Shown here: piece by piece, positions 33,743 to 42,820 of the stretch | Position numbering within the stretch: position 1 is the first letter of the stretch | How the letters are laid out: every line of letters starts with the position of its first letter | Assembly: GCA_964651505.1 (NCBI GenBank) | Contig: CAZYXT010000001.1 | Coordinates: 1-64,000 of the forward strand | Reading direction: 5' to 3' | Length of the DNA: 64,000 nucleotides | From: Avisuccinivibrio_A sp964651505 | Lineage (GTDB): Bacteria; Pseudomonadota; Gammaproteobacteria; Enterobacterales; Succinivibrionaceae | The notes under the pieces: model-generated | The model's database searches: none | What the model was told of the DNA's origin: nothing | What the model saw: only the letters and a program-made list of their open reading frames with translations | Made by a program: the position numbers and the translations under genes

Positions 33743-34816
33743 CTAAATGCCGATGCCCTCAAGCCCGGGCACGGCCTGACGGACAACCCGCTCTTGGGCG
33801 CTGCCCGCTGAGGCGTAACCTTGGCCGTTGAGCGCGGGGGAGAATAACACGGCCGCCCCTATTGCAAGGATGAGCAGCAGATAAACCCTTGTCATGACGA
33901 ATTTTAAGCAGCGCTTGAGATCGGAGGGCTTGGGATCGTTTTTGCCTCCCATCTTGGCGTAATAGATCTTGGCTCCTTCATAAAACCGCGGTCCCCCCAG
34001 GCTCACATCCAAGGCGGCTCCGACTGAGGAGAGGATAAAGCCCGTGACCGGGCAGGGGTAGAGTTTGGCATCGTTCAAGGCCCTTTTGAGGTTCTCAAGG
34101 GGATGGGAGGATATAAGGCACAGCACCCCGAAGGCCAAAGCGGGCAGATACAAAAGACACTGATACAGTCTGCTTGAGAAGAGTCCGAAGCTTTGATAGG
34201 CCGCAAGCTTGCAGTTGAAGGCATAATTTAAGCTTACGCTCAGCCCCATCAGGACCGCTCCGATGTCGCCCAATGCCAAATACCAGATCATGACGGCAAA
34301 GTAGGAGTTAAAAAGCCGCAAGACAATGGTCTCGCATCCTGCCTTGGACAGGCCCATGGCCGAGAGGCTTGCGGTATCGCGAAGCACCAGTTTCTTGAGG
34401 ATGCTGCGCCCCAGCTCTTTGCGATCCTGCTTTAAATCCCTTGACAGCTGTGCTGCAATCGAGCTTACCTTGCCGCGCTCGAGGAGCATGTACAAAAGCA
34501 CGATGGTGACGATGACGTCAAAGCCCGAGATGGTCAAAAGCAGCATGACCAGCATGAGGATCATGGCCATGATGATAAGAGGGAGCATGAAACCTGCAAA
34601 ATACTTTTCTTTTAAAGACCGATGATCGCCGTTGACCTTCAAGGCAAGCTGCCTGTACACCGGGATAAAGCTTTTTAGGCTGTAAAGCGAGCTTAAAGGG
34701 CACAAAAGTTCCAAAACGAAGCTTATGGCAAGCAAGATGGCAGGAGTTGACAGGAGCGTGCCCAAAAACTCCGTGTTCAATGCCTGCAGATCTGCAAATT
34801 GTTCAAAAGCGTCCAT
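33743..34816 (-). CDS. CobD/CbiB-like membrane protein
   Basis: Inner-membrane protein of 357 aa with several hydrophobic segments (for example FMLPLIIMAMILMLVMLLLT) and the family segment LERGKVSSIAAQLSRDLKQDRKELGRSIL (LAxxLxxxDxxxGRxxL). NDAKLYPCPVTGFILSSVGAALDVSLGGPRFYEGAKI resembles the N-S-x-x-P region of adenosylcobinamide-phosphate synthase. No other cobalamin gene is nearby. Relatives next to mtnN are known in Vibrio and are annotated only as cobalamin-biosynthesis-family proteins; a link to AmpE-like proteins is also possible. ATG 34816 follows the mtnN stop by one base, so it is coupled to mtnN. Confidence 0.65.
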   Translation of the reverse strand: MDAFEQFADLQALNTEFLGTLLSTPAILLAISFVLELLCPLSSLYSLKSFIPVYRQLALKVNGDHRSLKEKYFAGFMLPLIIMAMILMLVMLLLTISGFDVIVTIVLLYMLLERGKVSSIAAQLSRDLKQDRKELGRSILKKLVLRDTASLSAMGLSKAGCETIVLRLFNSYFAVMIWYLALGDIGAVLMGLSVSLNYAFNCKLAAYQSFGLFSSRLYQCLLYLPALAFGVLCLISSHPLENLKRALNDAKLYPCPVTGFILSSVGAALDVSLGGPRFYEGAKIYYAKMGGKNDPKPSDLKRCLKFVMTRVYLLLILAIGAAVLFSPALNGQGYASAGSAQERVVRQAVPGLEGIGI

Positions 34817-34817
34817 G

Positions 34818-35495
34818 CTACAAGGCACAAATCAAATCGTAAACCAGGCTCGAGCAGGCATTGGAGGCTTTCATCAGGTTCTCTTCGATGCTCTTGGCCC
34901 CATCTTCGTTTGCCCCGTCGCTGATGCCCCTTATCACCAAAAAAGGCACCTTAAAATCGGTCCCCACCTGCGCCACTGCCGCCCCTTCCATCTCAACTGA
35001 AATGGCCTTCGGGAAATGTTCTTTGATAAAGCCGATGCGCGCAGAATCTGCCACGAACATGTCGGCGCTGACAATAAGTCCCGCGTAAGCGTGCGGGCGC
35101 AATTGTTTTGCCTTTTGAAGAAGAGTCTTATCGGCGTTGAAATACAGATCGTGCCCCGGCAGCCTGCCGTATTGATAGCCAAAGGCCGTAACGTCCGCGT
35201 CGTGGTAGGCCAATGTCTCTCCCAAAACGAGATCGGCTGCCCTAAAGCCTTGATAGATGCCCCCTGCCACGCCGCTGTTGATAAGAGCGGTGCATTTAAA
35301 ATGCTCTATCAAAAGCACGGCGGCCGCCGCCGCGCAAACCTTGCCGATGCCCGATTTGACGAACACAACTTCATGGTTTGCGCAGGATCCTGCATAAAAT
35401 GTCAGGCCGTGCAACGGGAGCTCTTCTTTGACGTCAAAGTGCTCTTGAAAATAGAGGATCTCCTCTGCCATGGCGCCTATAATGCCAATCTTCAT
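34818..35495 (-). CDS. mtnN: 5'-methylthioadenosine/S-adenosylhomocysteine nucleosidase
   Basis: Hydrolyses MTA and SAH to adenine and the thioribose product, recycling methyl-transfer by-products and feeding LuxS if present. KIGIIGAMAEEI with catalytic Glu at about residue 11, VVFVKSGIGKVCAA, INSGVAGGI and SVEMEGAAVAQV are conserved; the catalytic Asp lies in RGISDGANEDGA. Length 225 aa matches. It heads a two-gene unit with the CobD/CbiB-like gene. Confidence 0.95.
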   Translation of the reverse strand: MKIGIIGAMAEEILYFQEHFDVKEELPLHGLTFYAGSCANHEVVFVKSGIGKVCAAAAAVLLIEHFKCTALINSGVAGGIYQGFRAADLVLGETLAYHDADVTAFGYQYGRLPGHDLYFNADKTLLQKAKQLRPHAYAGLIVSADMFVADSARIGFIKEHFPKAISVEMEGAAVAQVGTDFKVPFLVIRGISDGANEDGAKSIEENLMKASNACSSLVYDLICAL

Positions 35496-35785
35496 GAAAA
35501 CTCCTTTTTAAGACAAAAGTTTTGGGCAGCCTTTGCCCGAGGGGGGCGGGCGCTGCTCCCCCGCAAGCTTGCAGCGCGTTTTTAAGCACAAAGCCCTCGG
35601 GGCCTTGCGAGGGCGTCAAAGGGCTTGCGCCCGATAAACGGGCGGCGCTGCGATCTTGATGCTTAAATTATTTGAGTTATCTCAAATAAAGAGCATACTC
35701 ATTGTGCAAATCATACTCAAGTGTACCAAAATAGGGGACATAGCTTTTTATCGACCCATTTACTGACTACTAAAAGAGGTGTTAA
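35496..35785. promoter_or_regulatory. Divergent control region mtnN | glgC
   Basis: No gene. Two GC-rich hairpins (GCGCTGC 35550-35556 with GCAGCGC 35571-35577; GCCCTCG with CGAGGGC at about 35592-35614) are followed, toward glgC, by the 22-bp palindrome at 35668-35689 and two direct copies of CATACTCA at 35694-35701 and 35712-35719, 18 bp apart. Confidence 0.5.
35668..35689. promoter_or_regulatory. Perfect palindrome upstream of glgC
   Basis: TTATTTGAG, TTAT, CTCAAATAA: nine-base arms around a 4-nt spacer, about 100 bp before the glgC start. The shape is that of an operator for a dimeric repressor or activator. Confidence 0.5.
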
Positions 35786-37108
35786 GTGGAGAACGCACGT
35801 GACGTTGCTAAACAAACTTTAGCTTTAGTTTTGGCCGGCGGACGCGGCAGCAGACTGCACATGCTCACGGACCGCAGAGCCAAGCCTGCCGTATTCTTCG
35901 GCGGCAAATTCAGAATCATCGATTTTGCGCTGTCAAATTGTGTCAACTCCGGCATTACCCGCATCGGCGTAGTTACCCAATACAAGTCCCACAGCCTGCT
36001 GCGTCACCTGCAATCGGGCTGGTCATTTTTGCGCAACCAATTCAACGAATTCATCGATCTGCTGCCTGCCCAGCAGCGCGTTGACGAAGAGCACTGGTAT
36101 CAGGGCACTGCCGATGCCGTTTTCCAGAATATCGACATCATTCGCAATCACAGGCCCAAGTACATCGTGATCCTCGCAGGCGACCATATCTACAAGATGG
36201 ACTATGCCTCCATGGTGCTTGACCACATCCGTCACGGCAAGCCTCTGACCGTAGCCTGCATCCCCATTCCCCGCAAGGATGCCAGCGCTTACGGCGTCAT
36301 GGCCGTCGACAATGAGGGCACCATCACCGACTTCGTCGAGAAGCCCAAAGATCCTCCTGCAATGCCCGGCGACGACACCAGATCGCTTGCTTCCATGGGC
36401 ATTTACGTTTTTGATGCCGAGTATCTGTATGACGCTTTGCAGCGCGATGCGGAGAATCCCAATTCCCACCGCGACTTTGGCATGGACATCATTCCGCAGA
36501 TGGTAAAAGAGCGCAAGGCTTATGCCCACGACTTCTCCATCTCCTGCATCAGAAACTCCGGCAACCCCGATATCTGCTACTGGCGCGACGTCGGCACCAT
36601 CGATGCCTACTGGGAAGCCAACATGGACATCGCAGCCGTTCAGCCTCAATTGGACGTTTACGACACCAACTGGCCGATTTGGACCCATCAGGTTCAGATG
36701 GCGCCTGCAAAGTACGTGCAGGACATCAACGGCACTTCCTCGATAGTCAGAAATTCGGTCTGCTCGGCAGGTTGCATTATTTCGGGATCTTCTATCAATC
36801 ACTCGGTGCTGTTCTCCGCTGCCCGCGTGCACTCCAACTGCTTCCTGACCGAGGCTGTGGTGCTGCCCTCCTGCGTGGTTCATCGCGGCTGCCGCCTGAC
36901 CAAGGTCATCTTGGATCGCGGCGTGGAGCTGCCTCGCGATCTCATCATCGGCGAAAACCCCGAGGTTGATGCCCGCAGATTCTTCCGCTCAAGCGGCGGC
37001 GTGGTTCTGGTAACCCGCGAGATGATAAAGAAGCTGCGTCAGGACGAGCCGGAGTTGTTTGCAGACTTTGACAGCTATCAGGGCGCTGCCTCGCCTTTGT
37101 ATGTTTAA
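35786..37108 (+). CDS. glgC: Glucose-1-phosphate adenylyltransferase
   Basis: Makes ADP-glucose from glucose 1-phosphate and ATP, the committed step of glycogen synthesis. The nucleotidyltransferase domain starts LALVLAGGRGSRLHMLTDRRAKPAVFFGGKFRIIDF, including the Lys in RRAKPAV linked to activator binding in enteric enzymes. FVEKPKDPPAMPGD and YWRDVGTIDAYWEANMD follow, and the C-terminal third is a left-handed beta helix. 440 aa, similar to E. coli (431). GTG start with GAGGT upstream. No other glg genes are present; dgt follows after 3 bp. Confidence 0.95.
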   Translation: MENARDVAKQTLALVLAGGRGSRLHMLTDRRAKPAVFFGGKFRIIDFALSNCVNSGITRIGVVTQYKSHSLLRHLQSGWSFLRNQFNEFIDLLPAQQRVDEEHWYQGTADAVFQNIDIIRNHRPKYIVILAGDHIYKMDYASMVLDHIRHGKPLTVACIPIPRKDASAYGVMAVDNEGTITDFVEKPKDPPAMPGDDTRSLASMGIYVFDAEYLYDALQRDAENPNSHRDFGMDIIPQMVKERKAYAHDFSISCIRNSGNPDICYWRDVGTIDAYWEANMDIAAVQPQLDVYDTNWPIWTHQVQMAPAKYVQDINGTSSIVRNSVCSAGCIISGSSINHSVLFSAARVHSNCFLTEAVVLPSCVVHRGCRLTKVILDRGVELPRDLIIGENPEVDARRFFRSSGGVVLVTREMIKKLRQDEPELFADFDSYQGAASPLYV

Positions 37109-37111
37109 GCC

Positions 37112-38458
37112 TTGATTAACACTTTTGTGCCTAAGCTGCTGTGCTCTGAGAGGATGGCAGCTGATCCTAAGAGCCTGCGTTTGGAGAGCGTTTCTCCATT
37201 TGAAAGCGATCGCGCGCGGATTGCATTGTGTGCTCCCTTTCGCAGATTGCAGCAAAAAACGCAGGTTTTCCCTTTAGACGTCAAAACTTCCTCGCGAAGC
37301 CGCCTGACCCATTCTTTGGAAGTGGAGCATTATGCCCGCACCCTGATGTTGCAGCTGTGTGCGGACAATCCCGTGCTCGCAGAGCACCTGCCGCAGCTTT
37401 TGGCCTTGTGCGAAAATGCCTCGAGGCTGCACGACATCGGCAACCCGCCCTTTGGCCACTTTGGCGAGCGTTTGATTGAAAGCTTTGCCAAAGAGCAGGC
37501 AGGCTTGGGGCCGCTTGGCCTCAATGAAGATGAAAAGACCGATCTGTGCGTGTTTAACGGCAACGCTCAAGGGCTGAGGGTGGTGCACACCATTCAAAAG
37601 CTTAACCTGACCTTGGCGCAGTTAAGCTCCATGTTAAAACACCCAAGCTCGTCCGATGAGCAATCCCCCTGCGGGGTGTTTTTAAGCGAACGCGAGGTTT
37701 TGCAAGAGATCCGCGCCCGCTGCTGCGCTGCAACCCATCCTGTTGCCGTCATCATGGACTTGTGCGATGACCTTGCCTACGCGCTGGCCGATTTTGAAGA
37801 CGGTTTTGACAATGATATCCTTTGCCAATCCGATCTTGAGTGGTTCTTTAAAAAGTACAAAGAAGAGTGCGCACAGGCCTGCCTTGAATTTTACGATGAG
37901 CATATGCAGGATGATGCACAAGACAAAATAGCTCCCGCCTCAGCCTTGCTAGCTGCTCGCGCAAGGGTCAGCTTTGGCTACATAAAAGAGGCCTGCACGG
38001 TTTTAAGCACCGATGAGTTCATAAAAGAGGGGCTGACAGAGGATCTTCAAAAAAAGCTTGCAGCCTTGCCGCACTTTAGATTTATCAGGCTTTTAAAGGA
38101 GTTTGAACATCGCAAGATCTATCAGAGCGCCAAGATAGAGTCTTTGGAGTTGAGCGGGGCAACCTGCCTTAAATATTTGTTTAAAATCTACTCGCAGGTT
38201 TTGCAGTTGCCTTACAAGGAATTTTGTTCATGCCTTAAGGGGCAGGGCGGCGATCCATATTTGTTGCGTTTGTGCCGCAGGATCTCGCGGCGGCACAAAG
38301 AAGCTTACCTTGAGCACTTAAGCCTGCAGGATTTTTCCGAGGGCTATTTGCGATTGCGGCTTATCATCGATTACATCAGCGGCATGACCGACACTTATGC
38401 GGCCGCCGAATTTGCCTTGTTGTCGGGGTTGAGCGCGGTGCGCAGGGACGGTTGGTGA
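37112..38458 (+). CDS. dgt: Deoxyguanosinetriphosphate triphosphohydrolase-like HD protein
   Basis: HD-domain dNTPase of 448 aa that splits dGTP (or related dNTPs) into the nucleoside and triphosphate. Family marks: FESDRARIALCAPFRRLQQKTQVFPL (about 30-55), metal ligands in RLTHSLEVEHYAR and ASRLHDIGNPPFGHFGE, and DLCDDLAYALADFEDG (Asp ligand). The start is uncertain: TTG 37112 gives a full N-terminus but no ribosome site, while ATG 37154 is also possible. It follows glgC by 3 bp, perhaps by translational coupling. dGTPases control dNTP pools and can restrict phages. Confidence 0.85.
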   Translation: MINTFVPKLLCSERMAADPKSLRLESVSPFESDRARIALCAPFRRLQQKTQVFPLDVKTSSRSRLTHSLEVEHYARTLMLQLCADNPVLAEHLPQLLALCENASRLHDIGNPPFGHFGERLIESFAKEQAGLGPLGLNEDEKTDLCVFNGNAQGLRVVHTIQKLNLTLAQLSSMLKHPSSSDEQSPCGVFLSEREVLQEIRARCCAATHPVAVIMDLCDDLAYALADFEDGFDNDILCQSDLEWFFKKYKEECAQACLEFYDEHMQDDAQDKIAPASALLAARARVSFGYIKEACTVLSTDEFIKEGLTEDLQKKLAALPHFRFIRLLKEFEHRKIYQSAKIESLELSGATCLKYLFKIYSQVLQLPYKEFCSCLKGQGGDPYLLRLCRRISRRHKEAYLEHLSLQDFSEGYLRLRLIIDYISGMTDTYAAAEFALLSGLSAVRRDGW

Positions 38459-38519
38459 TCTTTAGTTCCTGCCATATTTTTCTAACCACATTAAAGTAAT
38501 CAAAATATTTTCGATTGGC

Positions 38520-38545
38520 ATGCCGTTTAGCGGCATTTTTGTTTT
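38520..38545 (+). terminator. Terminator after dgt
   Basis: ATGCCG (38520-38525) and CGGCAT (38531-38536), followed by TTTTTGTTTT. A TATAAT-like TTATAAT follows at once and may serve the transposase gene. Confidence 0.8.
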
Positions 38546-38607
38546 ATAATGGGTCGAAAATAGCAATTCTATCCATCATAAACAGGACAAGGCCGCGGGG
38601 GCAAGCC

Positions 38608-40152
38608 ATGAAAAGATTTATTGCCTACGACATCAAGGGCGGGGCAAAGTACGCAAAGCTGTGTATCCCGACAGTGCGCGACGGCAAATGGGTCAAAGAG
38701 TACACCAACCTCGGGCGCGTGCTCGATGAAGAGCGTCATATCTACATGAACAAAAAGAGGGGCATGTTTACTTACTCCCTTGAGAATGATGAGTACGGCG
38801 TGATCCCTGCAGAGAACGAGCCGAAGAAACCCGTGCGCAAAAACCATCGCGAAAAGCTGATATTGGACTTTGGCGATACCTTCTTTCTTGACCGGTACAT
38901 TCGCCAAATCGGCCTTGACAAAGTCCTCGGTGAAATCAGGTACGGCAACCCCGACACTCTGTGGGCCATGCTCATGTTTTATCTGCTCTCGCCCATGAAC
39001 AACAATCAAGCCCAAACCTGGTATGAGGGCAACGTTGCCAGGATCTTCTATCCTGATGCAGGCATGAGCTATCAGCGCATCAGCGACTTTCTTGGTGCCA
39101 TGGGAGACGAAAACATCTGGCGCGAATTCTTTGCCGCTTACCTGAAGCTGTTGCGCGGCGATTTCTTGGGCCGCAACAGACCCGGGCAAATTCTTATCGA
39201 CAGCACGGGTCTTCCCAACAGCGTCCGCTTCCCGCTTGCCGGCATAAGCAATCATAACGGGGAGATCAGCAATGAAGTCCGCCTCATCTACGTTGTGCAG
39301 CAAAAAACAGATCTGCCCATTTACATGCGCTATGTCCCGGGCAACATCATCGATGCCAAAACCGTGGTGCGCACCTTGGCAAAGCTTAAGGCCCAAGGCC
39401 TTGATGCCAAGTTTGCCATCATGGACGCGGACTATTACACTACAGAGAGCGTGGACGAGCTCTTTGCAAACAAGGTATCTTTCCTTGCCCGCTTGCAGGA
39501 AAACTGCCGCCTTTATAAAAAGCTGGTGCGCGAACACTCAGGCTCCCTTTATGCCAAGGAGAATCTGGTGCGCTGCAACGACCGGTTTGTCATGATGAAG
39601 TGCATCGAGTGCCAAGTGGAGGGAGCAGAGGGCAGATCTTACAATGCTTATGCCTACCTTGCGCTTGATATTGAAAGAGAGCACGATGAGGTGCGCAAGT
39701 CTCTTGGGCATTCGGTTGCAGAAAACTTGGAGATGAGCGAGACTTTTGACAATATGCAGAACAAAGGACTGTTCGTCATCATCTCATCGCGGCGCATCAA
39801 AAAGGAATTCTTGCTTCCTCTGTACTACAGCCGCCAACAGATTGAGCAGGTTTTTGATCTTGGGAAAAATGGCTCTTCCATGCTGCCTGTCTGCGTGCAA
39901 AAGGAGGAGACGTTCCGAGGCCATCTGCTGATGACCTTTATTGCCTCGGTGGTATGCAAAAAGCTCCAACAGCTTACTGCCGACTTTGGGCAAAGCCCCC
40001 AAGACATGTTGCTTGGCCTGCGCAATCAGAAGTGCAAGGTTTTTGATGATATGATCATCACCTGTGAGCCTGCCAAGAAGGCGAACGATGCCTACAAGCT
40101 GGCCAAAATCGAGTGCCCTGCTTCTATCGACATAAAATGCAAAAATGAATAG
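38608..40152 (+). mobile_element. IS4-superfamily (IS1634-type) transposase gene
   Basis: DDE transposase of 514 aa, intact. Catalytic residues: Asp in LIDSTGLPNS (about 197), Asp in AIMDADYYT (about 273), and the YREK signature in YYSRQQIEQVFDLGKN (Y-2-R-3-E-6-K, about 405-419), which is diagnostic for IS4-like elements. N-terminal MKRFIAYDIKGGAKYAKL with YTNLGRVLDEERHIY is usual for the IS1634 group. I could not find terminal inverted repeats or a target duplication around it: the left flank is the dgt terminator and the right flank runs directly into the next gene. The element may therefore be an immobile remnant with an intact ORF. Confidence 0.88.
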
Positions 40153-40198
40153 AAAAACAGGGCGGGATCTAAAGTTTAATGAAAAAATTGGAGCTGTC

Positions 40199-41467
40199 AT
40201 GACAGACGAAAATAAGACTTTAAATGCGACCGATGAATCTTTGCAGCAGGGAGGGAGCAAGGGTTACCCCCTGGTGCCTGCCTTCTTTTCCATCGCCTTG
40301 GCTTGGCTTGCCGGCGCAAACACACCTCCCAAAATTGCCGAGTATCTTGATAAAAATAAAGATTTTCTGACTTCTGTCATCGAAGATTATGGCAGCTGCC
40401 CGCCGCTTGATGCCGAGCAGATACTGTACCTGCTCAAAATGGTCAGGTTGCCTTATATTGAGGAAGAATTCGACGATTACAACCCGCAGATGCCCTCTTC
40501 AATGGCAATGAGAGCTCATTCGGACGTGCAAGTTTTCTTTGACAAAGAAGCCTGTTGCGTCATTTTGGAGTTTAACGCCCCCTCTGAGCACGAGAAGTCC
40601 AATCCTTTACGCAGCTGCAAATTGTTTGACGTTGATGGCTGCACGGCAAGCTCGGATGATTTGGACGATGTTTATCTTGCCAAGAATTTAATCTGCCATT
40701 ATGCAGATTTTTGCTTTAAAATCGACAGGCCGAAAGTGAAGAAGGCAGCAGCGGCGGCATTTGACAAGCCTAAAGTGCCTCCTGCTGTTGCCAAGATTCA
40801 AATGCCGCTGCAAGATGGCAGCGTCAAAAGTCTGTGCGTAAGCGCTCTGCCCGTCTTAGCCATGAACAGGTCGAGCATTGGCGATTGGAAAGAGCATGTG
40901 CGCACGATTTTGAGGGCACAAATTACTTATGCCACAGACGGCGTCGTCACAAAGAGCGATGAGAGTTTTTATACAAGCTCCTTTCTCTTTGAAGATCCTG
41001 CCGTTGCCCAATACGCTTTGGACGCAATCAAATTTCACGAACCCAACCCGCCCCTGACAAGGGTCTATTTGCACTTTGGCCGCGACGGACTCAGAGCAAA
41101 GAATCGCAACCATGATCAAAATGCGGACGAGTTGAACATGCGCGTCAAAAGGATCTCTGATGCCGTCCGCGCCAAGCTGAAAAAAGAAAAGAAACTTGCG
41201 ACCCCTTCGAGGATCCAAAATCTTTTGTCTGAAAATCCTCAAGAGGTGTTCGACCATTACGCCGACTTGCTGGTCCAATACAGAAAAGCCCAGAGTTTGT
41301 TCCTCAGATTCACAGGGCTTGACATGGATCCTGAGGATGAGGAATTTGACACAGAGCCCGAGGAATTGGAGGAGATATTTGACGTGGATCTTGAGGATGA
41401 GGAGGAATTTGACGTGGATCCCGAGGTTGAGGAGGAGAAAGATGATGATGAAAATAATCGGATTTAG
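40199..41467 (+). CDS. ISAs1/H-repeat-transposase-derived protein with acidic repeat tail
   Basis: 422 aa, uninterrupted, 46 bp after the transposase, with GGAG before ATG 40199. I read it as a divergent relative of ISAs1-family transposases. Residues about 25-90 (FFSIALAWLAGANTPPKIAEYL) resemble the DDE_Tnp_1-associated domain. LFDVDGCTASSDD near 144 lines up with the TIDAMGCQ strand. GVVTKSDESFYTSSF to DALDAIKFH-like text at 240-280 matches the final catalytic region, but the HWxIEN glutamate motif is not preserved (KFHEPNPPL). The first catalytic Asp is also not evident, so it is probably inactive. The last 45 residues are Asp/Glu-rich repeats (DPEDEEFD type). Function unknown; this family reading is from memory and is unverified. 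Confidence 0.5.
   Translation: MTDENKTLNATDESLQQGGSKGYPLVPAFFSIALAWLAGANTPPKIAEYLDKNKDFLTSVIEDYGSCPPLDAEQILYLLKMVRLPYIEEEFDDYNPQMPSSMAMRAHSDVQVFFDKEACCVILEFNAPSEHEKSNPLRSCKLFDVDGCTASSDDLDDVYLAKNLICHYADFCFKIDRPKVKKAAAAAFDKPKVPPAVAKIQMPLQDGSVKSLCVSALPVLAMNRSSIGDWKEHVRTILRAQITYATDGVVTKSDESFYTSSFLFEDPAVAQYALDAIKFHEPNPPLTRVYLHFGRDGLRAKNRNHDQNADELNMRVKRISDAVRAKLKKEKKLATPSRIQNLLSENPQEVFDHYADLLVQYRKAQSLFLRFTGLDMDPEDEEFDTEPEELEEIFDVDLEDEEEFDVDPEVEEEKDDDENNRI
41321..41440 (+). repeat. Imperfect repeats coding the acidic tail
   Basis: GACATGGATCCTGAGGATGA at 41321, GACGTGGATCTTGAGGATGA at 41381 and GACGTGGATCCCGAGGTTGA at 41411 are three copies of one unit, with GAGGA-rich DNA between them. They encode the Asp/Glu-rich end of the transposase-derived protein and may vary in copy number. 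Confidence 0.7.
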
Positions 41468-41582
41468 CGCCTCTTAAGGCAGACAGAGGGGATTGCGTCT
41501 TTTCATGCATAAATTGCGGCGATAACGTTTGCCTGCTCACAAAAGCTTGGGCGAGATCTTTAAAATCAACGAATATTGCTAG

Positions 41583-41588
41583 TATAAT
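41583..41588 (+). promoter_or_regulatory. -10 element before the acyltransferase gene
   Basis: TATAAT preceded by TTGCTAG, 75 bp before the ATG at 41663. The -35 hexamer is weak. Confidence 0.45.
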
Positions 41589-41662
41589 TGCGCTTTTAGT
41601 TCGCAACTTATATGCACTAAGCATTAAATTTAAAGCAATTAAGGCAAAGGCGGCCGCATACC

Positions 41663-42814
41663 ATGTCACTGAAAGTTTCTGAACAGCATCTTAGCAGCGA
41701 AGATCCTTATTTTGATGACATCAGACCCTGCCGCGATGACGAGGTGGCAGCCGAGCTTGGCAAGGTCCTGGCCGACAAGACCGTGATCGATGGGATCTTG
41801 CGCTTTCGTTTTCCCTTCTTGTCCAAATATCTGCCTTTTTTATTGAGACCTGCAATCAAGGCCAAGCTCAGGAGCAGATTAAGCTCCTGGCATACCATTG
41901 CCGACGTGCAGCGCAGCGTGGCAGGCTTCATGCGCCACATGATTGCCACCACCACCAATGGCGCCGAGTTTAAAGGTTTTGACAAGCTTGACCCCAAGAA
42001 AGGGTATTTGTTCATTTCCAATCACCGCGACATCTCCTTGGATCCTGCTTTTGTCGATTATGCTTTGTTTGAAAGCGGCCATGAAACGGTGCGCATCGCC
42101 ATCGGCGACAATTTGCTCAAGGTTCCTGCGGTAACTTCGCTGATGAGGCTCAACAAAAGCTTTATCGTCAAGCGCTCGGTCTCCTCTCCGCGCGAGAAAT
42201 TAAGGGAGATCCAAAAGCTCTCCGAATACATCGGCCTGTCAATCAAAGAGAATCACTCGGTATGGATTGCCCAGCGCGAGGGCCGCACCAAAAACGGGGA
42301 CGACAAGACCGACGATACGGTGCTTAAGATGTTCTACATGCACGGGCGCGCCTTGAAGATGTCGTTTAAAGATTACATGCAGACTTTGCATATCGTGCCC
42401 GTGAGCATCACCTACGAGTATGATCCAGGAGATCTGGCCAAGGCCCGCGAACTTGATGCCAAAGAGCGCAATCACGGCGAATACCGCAAAGGACCACTTG
42501 AGGACATTCAGAGCATCGTCGACGGCATCAAGGGCTTTAAAGGCCGCATCAGGCTGACGGCAGGAGAGCCGATTGAAGACGGGTTTGAGACTCCCGAGGA
42601 TCTCTCGGCGCTTATTGACAAGTTTATCTGGAGCAACTACGCTTTATTTCCCAGCACTATGCTGGCAGCAGGGGCTGAGGATGATGCCATCGACGAAGAA
42701 AGCCGCCGCTTTTTTGCCGAGCGCCTGAACTCCTACCCCGAGCAGCTCAGAGAGAGGGTGCGCAGCACCTATGCCAAGCCTTATGAAAATTATTTGAAGG
42801 CCCTAGGAAAGTAA
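41663..42814 (+). CDS. PlsC-like lysophospholipid acyltransferase
   Basis: 383 aa. Acyltransferase core with FISNHRDISLDPAFVDY (the H/D catalytic block, in the NHRDI form of this subfamily), IAIGDNLLKVPAVTSLMRLNKSFIVKRS, SVWIAQREGRTKNGDDKTDD and LHIVPVSITYEYDPGDLAKA. This set is typical of a conserved group of 1-acyl-glycerol-3-phosphate acyltransferase-like proteins in marine and enteric gammaproteobacteria whose substrate is unproved. No strong membrane helix apart from the LPFLLRPAIKAKL region. The next gene starts 6 bp after its stop. Confidence 0.8.
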   Translation: MSLKVSEQHLSSEDPYFDDIRPCRDDEVAAELGKVLADKTVIDGILRFRFPFLSKYLPFLLRPAIKAKLRSRLSSWHTIADVQRSVAGFMRHMIATTTNGAEFKGFDKLDPKKGYLFISNHRDISLDPAFVDYALFESGHETVRIAIGDNLLKVPAVTSLMRLNKSFIVKRSVSSPREKLREIQKLSEYIGLSIKENHSVWIAQREGRTKNGDDKTDDTVLKMFYMHGRALKMSFKDYMQTLHIVPVSITYEYDPGDLAKARELDAKERNHGEYRKGPLEDIQSIVDGIKGFKGRIRLTAGEPIEDGFETPEDLSALIDKFIWSNYALFPSTMLAAGAEDDAIDEESRRFFAERLNSYPEQLRERVRSTYAKPYENYLKALGK

Positions 42815-42820
42815 GCTTGT

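Noticed and set aside
38459..40200. Terminal inverted repeats for the IS4-type transposase
   Set aside because: I compared about 100 bp on each side and found only a weak direct similarity (AAACAGG), not an inverted repeat.
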